DNA of 64,000 nucleotides, taken from Thioalkalivibrio paradoxus. GTDB taxonomy: Bacteria > Pseudomonadota > Gammaproteobacteria > Ectothiorhodospirales > Ectothiorhodospiraceae. Positions 19,026 to 27,157 of this stretch are shown piece after piece (position 1 is the stretch's first letter; each line of letters begins with the position of its first letter). A program made the translations under genes and the position numbers. The stretch lies in the NCBI GenBank assembly GCA_011390565.1, contig JAABSC010000001.1, forward strand, positions 372,001-436,000, read 5' to 3'. Under the pieces are notes generated by a model, which did no database searches, was not told where the DNA came from, and saw only the letters and a program-made list of their open reading frames with translations.

Positions 19026-19179
19026 TGGGCCGGAAAGTCCGGTATCAGATCGCTGCGCCAGGCGCCGGCGCTGCGTTGGGCACGTTTGAAATAGGGTGGC
19101 TATTCCGGCACTTGCCCGCCTTGCTCCGGCACTTCTGGCTGTGCTCCGTAGTCACCGAACTTTCCGCATGGCCCACTAG
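19022..19179. repeat. 158-bp inverted-repeat element between lpxC and dciA (MITE-like or structured RNA)
   Basis: The ends pair almost completely. CTAGTGGGCC (19022-19031) pairs with GGCCCACTAG (19170-19179) over 10 bp; adjacent GGAAAGTCCGG (19032-19042) pairs with CCGAACTTTCC (19155-19165) with one mismatch, after a 4-nt bulge. The centre holds GC-rich palindromes around 19,050-19,075 and a 9-bp direct repeat CCGGCACTT (19105 and 19126). The left end includes the lpxC stop codon. The ends TA-GTGGGCC and GGCCCAC-TA would suit a TA-duplicating mobile miniature element. A bidirectional terminator between the convergent genes is the main alternative, though no U-tract is seen. Confidence 0.6.
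19096..19179 (+). CDS. Possible 27-codon small ORF inside the inverted-repeat element
   Basis: GTG at 19096 opens a frame to TAG at 19177-19179 encoding a hydrophobic then basic peptide, MAIPALARLAPALLAVL followed by RSHRTFRMAH. The 9-bp direct repeat translates as a repeated PAL unit seven codons apart. ATAGG is immediately upstream, which is too close for a good ribosome-binding site. There is no known family, and it has no SecM-like arrest motif. The frame may be a by-product of the repeat, so it is listed with low confidence. Confidence 0.15.
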   Translation: MAIPALARLAPALLAVLRSHRTFRMAH

Positions 19180-19191
19180 GGCGAATACTGC

Positions 19192-19656
19192 CTAGGACGA
19201 ATCTGCCGCTCCCAGTCTGGCCAGGCGCCGGAGCGCGTCCGCCAGCCCCGGATCATCGACACGAGCCGCCGCGAGTTGCAATGCCTGCACCGCAGTGGTC
19301 GGCACTACGCGTGGCTGCTCGACGGCCTTGGACCGATGCTCCGGGCGATGCGCAAGAAGCACGTGGACCCGATCGATGTCCGCGTGACCGGTGGCTTGGA
19401 GGTTCTTGTGAATTTCGCGCTGAAGAAACCGGATTTCCGTTGCGCTGGCGCGATCCCTGCAGGCAATGACCAGAGTATCTCCGGCCAACGTGAGGTGGAT
19501 GCGCTCGCTCAGGAGATACGGACCCAGGATCCCGGACAGATCGTCCGCGAGATTCCGGTCGGAGCTGGAGCGGGACCGCCAGGACGGATCAATCCACTGT
19601 GCGAGATGCCGGGGCCGGCGCGGACCACCGTCCACCGGATCGCCGTCAAAGGTCAT
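19192..19656 (-). CDS. dciA: DciA-like DUF721 protein, predicted replicative-helicase loader
   Basis: A 154-aa protein with the DUF721 core (DRNLADDLSGILGPYLLSERIHLTLAGDTLVIAC through EIHKNLQATGHADIDRVHVLLA). DciA proteins are known to interact with DnaB and stand in for DnaC/DnaI in most bacteria. The Pseudomonas gene also lies between lpxC and secA. The frame extends to 19695, but ATG 19656 has GGGGG 5-6 nt upstream, and a good -10 element (19687-19692) overlaps the longer start, so the short form is preferred. It is convergent with lpxC and divergent from secA. Confidence 0.8.
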   Translation of the reverse strand: MTFDGDPVDGGPRRPRHLAQWIDPSWRSRSSSDRNLADDLSGILGPYLLSERIHLTLAGDTLVIACRDRASATEIRFLQREIHKNLQATGHADIDRVHVLLAHRPEHRSKAVEQPRVVPTTAVQALQLAAARVDDPGLADALRRLARLGAADSS

Positions 19657-19686
19657 GCTGCCCCCAAGGTGCTTGATTCCCATCGG

Positions 19687-19692
19687 ATTATA
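19687..19692 (-). promoter_or_regulatory. -10 element of the likely dciA promoter
   Basis: On the minus strand this is a perfect TATAAT preceded by ATG. No good -35 is seen at 16-18 bp. A start near 19,680 would give a leader of about 24 nt before ATG 19656, which supports that start choice. Confidence 0.45.
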
Positions 19693-19781
19693 CATGCCCG
19701 CAGTCCTGTGGAAGGACAGGCAGCATCGGGCCGGATCGGGTATCCTACAACGCTTTCCTCAAATTCAAGTCGCAGGTTCTC

Positions 19782-22565
19782 ATGGTGCACAGTCTCGTAC
19801 GCAAGCTTTTCGGCAGCCGCAACGACCGGACCGTGAAGCGCTACCAGAAGATGGGACAGAAGGTGAATGCCCTCGCCGGGTCCATGGCTTCGCTGTCCGA
19901 TGGCGAACTGCGGGCCAAGACCGACGAATTCCGTTCCCGGCTGGAAGGCGGTGAGAGCCTGGAGGGCCTGCTTCCGGAGTCCTTCGCGGTCTGTCGCGAG
20001 GCCAGCGAACGCGTGTTGGGAATGCGTCATTTCGACGTGCAGTTGATCGGTGGCATGGTCTTGCATGATGGGCGTATCGCGGAGATGCGTACGGGCGAGG
20101 GCAAGACCCTGGTTGCGACCCTTTCCGCCTACCTGAATGCGCTCTCGCGCAAAGGCGTGCACGTGATCACCGTCAATGATTACCTCGCGCGACGGGATGC
20201 CGCCTGGATGGGTCGCCTGTACCACGCGCTCGGTCTCTCGATCGGGGTGATCAACAGCTCGGGGGGGCAGGGCGCGGATGCGTCCTCCTACATGTACGAC
20301 CCCGAGTTTCACGCGGAAGGCGAGGGCTATGCCCGTCTGCGCCCCGTGACCCGTCGCGAAGCCTACGCGGCCGACATCACCTACGGGACCAACAACGAAT
20401 TCGGTTTCGATTACCTTCGTGACAACATGGCGTTCCGTGCGGAGGATCGCGTTCAGCGCGGTCTGAATTACGCCATTGTCGACGAAGTCGACTCGATCCT
20501 GATCGACGAGGCGCGCACGCCGCTGATCATTTCCGGTCCCAGTGGCGACAGCTCCGAGATGTACCAGCGCATGAACGAGGTCGTGCCGCGGCTGGTGGCC
20601 CAGGAGGACGAGGAGTCCGCAGGCGACTATTTCGTCGACGAGAAGGCAAAGCAGGTGTTCCTGAGCGAGGACGGGCAGGAGAACGCCGAGCAGATCCTGC
20701 GCGAGGTGGGGCTCCTCGAGCCGGCACAGACGCTGTACGACGCGGCCAGCATCCCGGTACTCCATCACTTGAACGCGGCGCTGCGTGCGCACGCCCTGTT
20801 CAAGCGCGACGTCGCGTATCTGGTTCGGGACGGCAAGATTTTCATCATCGACGAATTCACCGGCCGCATCATGCCGGGCCGGCGCTGGTCCGAGGGTCTG
20901 CACCAGGCGATCGAGGCCAAGGAGGGCGTGCCGATCCAGCAGGAAAACCAGACGCTGGCCTCGATCACCTTTCAGAACTACTTCAGGCTGTACGAAAAGC
21001 TCTGCGGGATGACCGGTACCGCGGACACCGAGGCCTATGAATTCCAGACGATTTATGCCCTCGAAGTGGTGGTGATCCCTGGCAACAGGCCGCTGGCCCG
21101 AAACGATATGCAGGACCTGGTGTATCTGACCCAGGACGAGAAGTACGAGGCCATCATCAAGGAGATCCGCTGGAGTGTGGATCGGAAACAGCCGGTCCTC
21201 GTCGGCACCGCGTCGGTGGAGGCCTCCGAACGCCTTGCGGGTGCGCTCAAGAAAACCGGGATCCCGTTCGAGGTGCTGAACGCAAAGCAGCACGAGCGCG
21301 AGGCCTCGATCATCGCTCAGGCCGGGCGGCCGGGTTCCGTTACGATCGCGACGAACATGGCGGGGCGGGGTACCGACATCGTCCTCGGGGGGAGTTTGGA
21401 GGCCGAACTCGAGGCGTTGGGTGATGCGGCCGATCCGGCGACGGTCGAGCGCGTGAAGGCCGAATGGCAGCAGCGTCATGATGCCGTCGTCGCTGCAGGA
21501 GGTCTGCACATCATCGGCTCCGAGCGGCACGAGTCCCGGCGCATCGACAACCAGCTGCGTGGTCGTTCCGGACGCCAGGGTGATCCGGGTTCCAGCCGCT
21601 TCTTCCTGTCGCTCGAGGACAGCCTGATGCGAATCTTTGCGTCGGAACGGGTGCGCGGTCTGATGCAGCGTCTGGGCATGGAACAGGGAGAGGCCATCGA
21701 AAATGCCTGGGTGAGCCGTGCCATCGAGAACGCCCAGCGCAAGGTTGAGGCGCACAACTTCGACATCCGCAAGCAGCTGCTGGAATACGATGACGTTGCG
21801 AACGATCAGCGTCGCGTGATTTACGAGCAGCGCGCGGAACTGCTGACCAGCGACGATATTTCCGAAACCATCGACGCATTGCTGGGCGACGTGATCAACG
21901 ACGCCATCAGCCAGCATCTGCCCCCTGGCAGCATCGAGGAGGAGTGGGATGTGCCCGCGCTGACGACCGCGCTGGCTTCGGAATTCGCGATCGATCTGCC
22001 GCTGCAGGAGTGGCTGGAAAACGAGAAGGATCTCCACGAGGAGCCGTTGCGCGAGCGGATCATTGACCGTGCCCGGGCCATGCTGGAGGAAAAGCGGGTG
22101 TCACTGGGGGACGACCTGATGAAACGGCTGCAGCGTGACGTCATGCTGCAGGTGCTCGACAGTCACTGGAAGGAACACCTCGCGGCGATGGATTATCTGC
22201 GCCAGGGCATCGGGCTGCGTGGTTACGCGCAGCGTAATCCCAAGCAGGAATACAAGCGCGAAGCGTTCGCAATGTTCGAAACGCTTCTGGAACGGATCAA
22301 GCATGAAGTGATCCGCCTGCTGCTCCGCCTGCAGCTCCGGTCCGAGAGTGCGGCGGAGGAATTCGGACGGCGTTTTGCACGCACTGCCGAGGGTGTGCAG
22401 TTCAAGCATGAGGATCCGAACAGTCCGCTGCGCGAGCAGGGAGACGCTCCGGAGGCCGATGCCGCGCAGACGTACCGCCGGGAAGGCCCGAAGCTGGGGC
22501 GCAACGATCCCTGCTGGTGTGGTTCCGGCAAGAAGTACAAGCATTGCCACGGCCGGCTGAACTGA
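19782..22565 (+). CDS. secA: Preprotein translocase ATPase SecA
   Basis: Motor of Sec-dependent export, acting on SecYEG (secY and secE are also in this window). It has 927 aa (E. coli 901). Walker A MRTGEGKT is at 102-109, the same numbers as E. coli; [16 protein letters not shown] carries the DEAD-type box; [19 protein letters not shown] and [12 protein letters not shown] are conserved. The C-terminal zinc motif [14 protein letters not shown] is complete and would bind SecB/ribosome. In E. coli secM precedes secA; here the upstream neighbour is divergent dciA and no SecM-like arrest peptide is seen. argJ follows after 9 bp. Confidence 0.97.
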   Translation: MVHSLVRKLFGSRNDRTVKRYQKMGQKVNALAGSMASLSDGELRAKTDEFRSRLEGGESLEGLLPESFAVCREASERVLGMRHFDVQLIGGMVLHDGRIAEMRTGEGKTLVATLSAYLNALSRKGVHVITVNDYLARRDAAWMGRLYHALGLSIGVINSSGGQGADASSYMYDPEFHAEGEGYARLRPVTRREAYAADITYGTNNEFGFDYLRDNMAFRAEDRVQRGLNYAIVDEVDSILIDEARTPLIISGPSGDSSEMYQRMNEVVPRLVAQEDEESAGDYFVDEKAKQVFLSEDGQENAEQILREVGLLEPAQTLYDAASIPVLHHLNAALRAHALFKRDVAYLVRDGKIFIIDEFTGRIMPGRRWSEGLHQAIEAKEGVPIQQENQTLASITFQNYFRLYEKLCGMTGTADTEAYEFQTIYALEVVVIPGNRPLARNDMQDLVYLTQDEKYEAIIKEIRWSVDRKQPVLVGTASVEASERLAGALKKTGIPFEVLNAKQHEREASIIAQAGRPGSVTIATNMAGRGTDIVLGGSLEAELEALGDAADPATVERVKAEWQQRHDAVVAAGGLHIIGSERHESRRIDNQLRGRSGRQGDPGSSRFFLSLEDSLMRIFASERVRGLMQRLGMEQGEAIENAWVSRAIENAQRKVEAHNFDIRKQLLEYDDVANDQRRVIYEQRAELLTSDDISETIDALLGDVINDAISQHLPPGSIEEEWDVPALTTALASEFAIDLPLQEWLENEKDLHEEPLRERIIDRARAMLEEKRVSLGDDLMKRLQRDVMLQVLDSHWKEHLAAMDYLRQGIGLRGYAQRNPKQEYKREAFAMFETLLERIKHEVIRLLLRLQLRSESAAEEFGRRFARTAEGVQFKHEDPNSPLREQGDAPEADAAQTYRREGPKLGRNDPCWCGSGKKYKHCHGRLN

Positions 22566-22574
22566 GGCGCGGGC

Positions 22575-23786
22575 ATGGCGGTTTCGTTGCAGGCCCCGAC
22601 CCAGCTGGCGCCCATTCGGGGCATCCGGCTCGCTTCCTGCGGCGCGGGCATCCGCTATCGTGATCGGGATGATCTGGTCCTCGTAGACGCGGGTCCGCAC
22701 GCCTCGATTGCGGCGCTGTTCACCCGAAATGCCTTCTGCGCGGCGCCGGTCCGGGTGGCGCGTGAGCACCTGGATACGGGGCAGGGACGCTGGCTGCTGA
22801 TCAACGCCGGAAATGCCAACGCGGGTACGGGCGAGAGTGGCGTGCGCGCGGCACGAGCGACCTGCGAGGGTGTGGCGGCCCTGACTTCCGATCCGATCCC
22901 GGCGGTGCTCCCGTTCTCCACCGGCGTGATCGGAGAGCCCCTGCCGATCGAACGCATCCATGCGGCTCTCCCGGACCTGCTTGCCGGGTTGCAGGAGGAT
23001 GCCTGGATGCAGGCAGCGCGCGCGATCATGACGACGGACACGGTGTTGAAGGGGGCCAGTCGCACGGCCCGGCTGTCGAACGGCACGGTTACGTTGACGG
23101 GTATTGCCAAGGGTTCCGGCATGATTCATCCGGATATGGCGACGATGCTCGCGTTCATTGGGACCGACGCCCGGATCGACCGGGTCTCCCTGCACGCACT
23201 CCTCGAGCGCGCGGCGGACAACAGCTTCAATGCCATTACCGTTGACGGAGACACGTCGACGAACGACTCCCTGGTCTGCATGGCGAGCGGAACGAGCGGC
23301 ATCGAGCCCGCAGGCTCGGACGACATGGAATGCTTTGCCGGCGCACTGGATTCGCTGTGTCTGGAATTGGCGGAAGCCATCGTTCGGGACGGCGAGGGAG
23401 CGACCAAGTTCGTCCGGATCACGGTCTGTGGCGCTCGCGACCGCGTCGAGGCACAACGCGTTGCGGAAACGGTGGCCTTGTCGCCCCTGGTGAAAACGGC
23501 GTTGTTTGCATCGGATCCGAACTGGGGCCGGATCCTCGCGGCCGTCGGCCGTGCCGGCGTCGAGGACTTCGAAATCGATCGGGTTGCGCTCAGCGTCAAC
23601 GGCGTTGAAATCGCTCGTGCAGGAGGGCGTGCACCCGATTATACCGAGGCCGCCGGGCAACAGGCCTTCGGCAAGGAGGAACTCGATATCGACATCGATC
23701 TTTCCCGGGGGGACGGACGGTATCGCAAGTACACCTGTGACTTTTCCCACGACTACGTCAGTATCAACGCCGATTACCGATCCTGA
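22575..23786 (+). CDS. argJ: Bifunctional glutamate N-acetyltransferase / amino-acid acetyltransferase ArgJ
   Basis: Recycles the acetyl group between N-acetylornithine and glutamate in arginine biosynthesis, and may also make N-acetylglutamate from acetyl-CoA. It has 403 aa. The precursor self-cleaves before a conserved threonine, here Thr190 in KGSGMIHPDMATMLAF. Other signatures are LLINAGNANAGTGESGV, ITVDGDTSTNDS and the C-terminal DLSRGDGRYRKYTCDFSHDYVSINADYRS. GAGG upstream supports the ATG. It is probably co-transcribed with secA and the following Nudix gene. Confidence 0.95.
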   Translation: MAVSLQAPTQLAPIRGIRLASCGAGIRYRDRDDLVLVDAGPHASIAALFTRNAFCAAPVRVAREHLDTGQGRWLLINAGNANAGTGESGVRAARATCEGVAALTSDPIPAVLPFSTGVIGEPLPIERIHAALPDLLAGLQEDAWMQAARAIMTTDTVLKGASRTARLSNGTVTLTGIAKGSGMIHPDMATMLAFIGTDARIDRVSLHALLERAADNSFNAITVDGDTSTNDSLVCMASGTSGIEPAGSDDMECFAGALDSLCLELAEAIVRDGEGATKFVRITVCGARDRVEAQRVAETVALSPLVKTALFASDPNWGRILAAVGRAGVEDFEIDRVALSVNGVEIARAGGRAPDYTEAAGQQAFGKEELDIDIDLSRGDGRYRKYTCDFSHDYVSINADYRS

Positions 23787-24726
23787 GGTCCAGGTTGCGG
23801 TGGGCTTGTTCCAGGACCCGTCAGGACGGGTCCTGGTCACCCGGCGGGCTGCGGATGCTCATCTCGGCGGCCTGTGGGAATTTCCCGGGGGCAAGTTCGA
23901 CACGGGCGAAAACGCCGGGGCGGCACTGCGGCGGGAATTGTGGGAGGAGCTCGGGGTTCGAGTCCTTGCTGCGACCCGTATTCTGACGCTTCCTCATCGG
24001 TATTCCGACCGGTCCGTCCGCTTGCACGTCTTCCGTATCGAGCGCTGGGCGGGGTGCCCCGAACCCCAGGAAGGGCAAGCGCTGCGTTGGGTGGCCCCGG
24101 ATGAACTCGCGACACTCCCGTTTCCCGCTGCCAGCCGGGCCATCGTGACGGCAGCACGTTTGCCCGCCGTTTATTTGATCTCTCCGGACCCGGGTTCGCA
24201 CTCCGAAATCGCGCGCTGCCTTGGCGAGGTGGACCGGGCGTTGGGGCTCGGCGGTCTGCACCTCCTCCAGGTACGAGCGCCGAGCCTGGATCGTCAGGTT
24301 TTCCTGCAATACGCCCGCGGGCTGATCGAGGTTGCGCACGCCCATGCTGCGGAGCCCCTGGTGAATGCGCCGCGGGATTGGCTGGACGCTCTGCCGCCTG
24401 CCGGGTGGCATCTTACGGAGCGAAGAATGAAAGCGTTGTCCTCGCGGCCCGATCGTGAGGGGTGGCTCGCGGCGTCGGTGCACGATCGCGGCAGTCTCGA
24501 CCGTGCGATGGCACTGCCCGTGGATTTTGTGGTGTTGGGTCCGGTGCGCCCGACGCAGACGCATCCCGGAGCGGCACCGCTGGGGATGGCAGGGTTTGCA
24601 GCACTGTGCGCAAACGCTGGCTGCCCGGTATTTGCCTTGGGTGGCATGATGCCATCGGATCTGCTCACGACGCGGGCGCTTGGCGCACAGGGAATTGCAG
24701 CCATCCGCGGGATCCTGAACGGCTGA
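23737..24726 (+). CDS. Nudix hydrolase fused to a ThiE-like domain (MutT / thiamine-phosphate-synthase-like)
   Basis: N-terminal MutT-type Nudix domain with a full Nudix box (GGKFDTGENAGAALRRELWEELGV, shown in parts: GGKFDTGE, REL, WEELG), expected to clean oxidised nucleotides such as 8-oxo-dGTP. The C-terminal half is ThiE-like TIM-barrel: WHLTERR, AASVHDRGSL, DFVVLGPVRPTQTHPGAAPLG, and PVFALGGMMPSDL. The same fusion is known beside argJ/secA in other gammaproteobacteria; the job of the second domain is uncertain. The start is unclear: GTG 23737 overlaps argJ by 50 nt and keeps the first Nudix strand, while GTG 23800 has a better AGG but would cut into that strand (VQVAVGLF). Confidence 0.85.
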   Translation: MTFPTTTSVSTPITDPEVQVAVGLFQDPSGRVLVTRRAADAHLGGLWEFPGGKFDTGENAGAALRRELWEELGVRVLAATRILTLPHRYSDRSVRLHVFRIERWAGCPEPQEGQALRWVAPDELATLPFPAASRAIVTAARLPAVYLISPDPGSHSEIARCLGEVDRALGLGGLHLLQVRAPSLDRQVFLQYARGLIEVAHAHAAEPLVNAPRDWLDALPPAGWHLTERRMKALSSRPDREGWLAASVHDRGSLDRAMALPVDFVVLGPVRPTQTHPGAAPLGMAGFAALCANAGCPVFALGGMMPSDLLTTRALGAQGIAAIRGILNG

Positions 24727-24730
24727 TCGG

Positions 24731-25519
24731 TCAGATTGCGCAGCAACTCAGTCGGAATGCGACATCGCGGGTTACGATCTTCGGCCGTTCCTGAAAATCG
24801 CCCGGGTCCAGAAACCGCACCGTGAATCGTTGCCGGCCGGCACTGATCTCCGGATAGCACTCCTCGTCCGCAGAAAGGCTCACCCGGATCATCTGCCAGG
24901 CATGATTGGTATCGAGGCCCTGCTCGTAGTAGCCGTCGTGGGCAACGACCTGACGCGGATTTCCCGCGGCGCGCATGAAGTCGAGGACCTGGTTGATCGC
25001 TTCGGCAACGGTCTCCAGAGGCTGGAACCACTCGAGCAGCAGTTGCTCGCGCGCCGCGGCAGGCTGCGAAAGCCAGTAGTGATAGATCGGAAGATCGAAG
25101 TCGCATGCGCCCCCGGGAAGCGCCGTGCGCTGGCGAACGGCGGTGAAGAACTCGTTTCCCTTTACCCGGTAATCGAGGCTTCCGACCTGGTTTTCGAGAC
25201 GCGACAACAGGCGCCGCTGATCCTGCATGATCTCCGTCAGGCGATCCTGGTCAACGCCGGGCTGCGATCCCAGGCGGTTCAGATTGGCGACCTGGCGCTC
25301 GATCTCGCCCATCAACTCACGCTTGACGTCGACACGACCGGCCTGTGCGTAGATATCGACCAGCAGCATCAGCGCCTGATGATGGTCGAAGTCGCGCGCG
25401 GACATGCGCGTCACGCCAAAGCGCTCGATCAGCGCTTCCAGACGCAACAGCAGGCGAACTCGCTCATGCAGGGGTTGTTCGAATGTCAGCGTAAGCTGGC
25501 TCAAGGTATCCAATTCCAA
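24731..25519 (-). CDS. zapD: Cell division protein ZapD (YacF)
   Basis: Cytoplasmic Z-ring stabiliser that binds the FtsZ C-terminal peptide and bundles filaments. It has 262 aa, mostly helical in the N-terminal half: LTLTFEQPLHERVRLLLRLEALIERF, MSARDFDHHQALMLLVDIY. The conserved GACDFDLPIYHYWLSQP and WFQPLETVAEAINQVLDFMR blocks follow, with a C-terminal beta region ending FLDPGDFQERPKIVTRDVAFRLSCCAI. It sits downstream of coaE as in E. coli, but the usual third gene yacG is missing. Its stop is 4 bp from the stop of the convergent Nudix gene. Confidence 0.92.
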   Translation of the reverse strand: MELDTLSQLTLTFEQPLHERVRLLLRLEALIERFGVTRMSARDFDHHQALMLLVDIYAQAGRVDVKRELMGEIERQVANLNRLGSQPGVDQDRLTEIMQDQRRLLSRLENQVGSLDYRVKGNEFFTAVRQRTALPGGACDFDLPIYHYWLSQPAAAREQLLLEWFQPLETVAEAINQVLDFMRAAGNPRQVVAHDGYYEQGLDTNHAWQMIRVSLSADEECYPEISAGRQRFTVRFLDPGDFQERPKIVTRDVAFRLSCCAI

Positions 25520-25605
25520 AGACTGAGGGTTCAGTATCAGGCATGTTCCCGGTGCATTTCCACCCGCCCCGTGCTGCGAAAAAATGTGGAGTCTTTCGGG
25601 CCGCG

Positions 25606-26235
25606 CTATGCCGGGGTGTCGTACCGCTCGCCGCGCGCCCGTTTCCGGTAGCAGCGATCGAGGTCGCGGACACGGGTCTCCAGGGATCCAGCGTCCTTAC
25701 CGCCGCCATTGTCGATGACATCATCCGCGCCCCGTCTGCGCTGTTCCCGCGAGGCCTGACTGCGCACCATGGTCCAGGCCAGTTCGATGGGGATGCGGTC
25801 GCGTCGCGCAACCCGCTCCACCTGCACCGCTTCCGGACAATCCACCACGAGTACCCGGTCAACCTGTTTCTGCCAGCCGGCCTCGAACAGCAATGGGATG
25901 ACCAGCAGCACGTAGGGTGTGTGGGCTGGCAGTGCGGCAACCCGGTCTTCAAGAGCCTGTGCGATCCTGGGGTGAGTCATGGCCTCGAGCCGCTGCCGAA
26001 GCCCGGGTTCCTCGAACACGCGTGTCCGCAGGGCGCTGCGGTCGAGGCTGCCGTCTTTCAAGCGCAGGTCCCGGCCGAAAGTATCGAGGATCTCCTGCAA
26101 CAGGGGTTGTCCCGGGTCCACGACCTCGCGCGCCAGGAGATCGGTGTCGATGACGGGAATGCCCAGCGTGGCGAAGTGCCGGCTCACCTCGCTCTTGCCG
26201 CTGCCAATGCCGCCCGTGAGCCCGATCCGAAGCAT
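25606..26235 (-). CDS. coaE: Dephospho-CoA kinase
   Basis: Last step of coenzyme A synthesis, phosphorylating dephospho-CoA at the 3'-hydroxyl. It has 209 aa. Walker A GGIGSGKS is at residues 8-15; VIDTDLLAREVVDPGQP, LDRSALRTRVF, HPRIAQALE, and VLLVIPLLFEAGWQKQVDRVLVVDC are family blocks. An 86-bp gap to zapD (25,520-25,605) contains no recognisable gene. It follows pilD by 23 bp, so it may share the pil transcript. Confidence 0.95.
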   Translation of the reverse strand: MLRIGLTGGIGSGKSEVSRHFATLGIPVIDTDLLAREVVDPGQPLLQEILDTFGRDLRLKDGSLDRSALRTRVFEEPGLRQRLEAMTHPRIAQALEDRVAALPAHTPYVLLVIPLLFEAGWQKQVDRVLVVDCPEAVQVERVARRDRIPIELAWTMVRSQASREQRRRGADDVIDNGGGKDAGSLETRVRDLDRCYRKRARGERYDTPA

Positions 26236-26258
26236 GATCTGTCCCGCAGGGCGCTCGA

Positions 26259-27107
26259 TCAGGGCAGGTAAACCGTGATCAGCTGGTCACCCCAAAGCAG
26301 GACCAGCCAGCCGGCGGCTGCGAGATACGGGCCGAACGGTATCGGGATGTTGCGGTCTCGTCCAAGCAGCAGAATCAGGGCTATTCCCACGATTGCACCT
26401 ACGAGGGACGCGAGGAGCAGGATCATGGGGAGCGCCTGCCAGCCCAGCCACGCGCCCAGCGCGGCCAGCAGCTTGAAATCACCATATCCCATGCCCTCCT
26501 TCCCTGTCGCCAGGCGGAATGCGTGGTACACCAGCCACAGGCTGAGGTAGCCGCCGATTGCGCCCAGGACCGCCGACTCCAAATCGGTGAAGAGACCGAA
26601 ATAGTTGGCAACGAGACCCAGCCACAGCAGGGGCAGGGTGAGTTGATCGGGCAGCAGTGTGGTACGGGCATCGATTCCGGCGGCGGCAATGAGCACGGCA
26701 GTCAGCCCCAGGGCTGCCAGCCCGGCGGCTCCGGCCCCGAAATGCAGGATGGTGAGAGCAAACAAGACCGCCGTGAGCAACTCGACAGCCGGGTACTGCC
26801 AGGAGATGCGCCCGCCGCAACCCGGACAACGGCCCTTGAGCAGCAGAAAGCTCAGCACGGGAATGTTTTCGTGGGCGCGTATCGGTCGATCGCACTGCGG
26901 ACACTGCGAACGGGGTGCCCACAGGTCATAGCGGGTCGACTGTGTCTCCTCGGGTTGATCAAGCAGATCCCGGGCCTCGCGCTCCCACTCCATCTGCATC
27001 ATGCGCGGCAACCGGTGGATCACCACGTTCAGAAAGCTGCCGATCAGCAGGCCGAACAGGGCGGCCAGGGGAAGTGCCCAGGCTGGCGCGAACTCCAGTA
27101 CGCTCAC
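26259..27107 (-). CDS. pilD: Type IV prepilin peptidase / N-methyltransferase PilD
   Basis: Inner-membrane aspartic protease that cleaves and methylates type IV prepilins and type II secretion pseudopilins. It has 282 aa and about eight membrane helices. The zinc-type cytoplasmic domain has cysteines at 69, 72, 94 and 97 (CPQC, CPGC). Catalytic aspartates lie in GIDARTTLLPDQLTLP and in GMGYGDFKLLAALG (the GxGD motif). GTG 27107 is taken as start because the open frame upstream (to 27407) runs inside pilC and is not homologous; a G-rich stretch lies about 12 nt upstream. Confidence 0.93.
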   Translation of the reverse strand: MSVLEFAPAWALPLAALFGLLIGSFLNVVIHRLPRMMQMEWEREARDLLDQPEETQSTRYDLWAPRSQCPQCDRPIRAHENIPVLSFLLLKGRCPGCGGRISWQYPAVELLTAVLFALTILHFGAGAAGLAALGLTAVLIAAAGIDARTTLLPDQLTLPLLWLGLVANYFGLFTDLESAVLGAIGGYLSLWLVYHAFRLATGKEGMGYGDFKLLAALGAWLGWQALPMILLLASLVGAIVGIALILLLGRDRNIPIPFGPYLAAAGWLVLLWGDQLITVYLP

Positions 27108-27157
27108 GGGTGTGGCGTTCCCCCCATGCCCTCGGTCGAAGACGCGGGTACGGGCAC

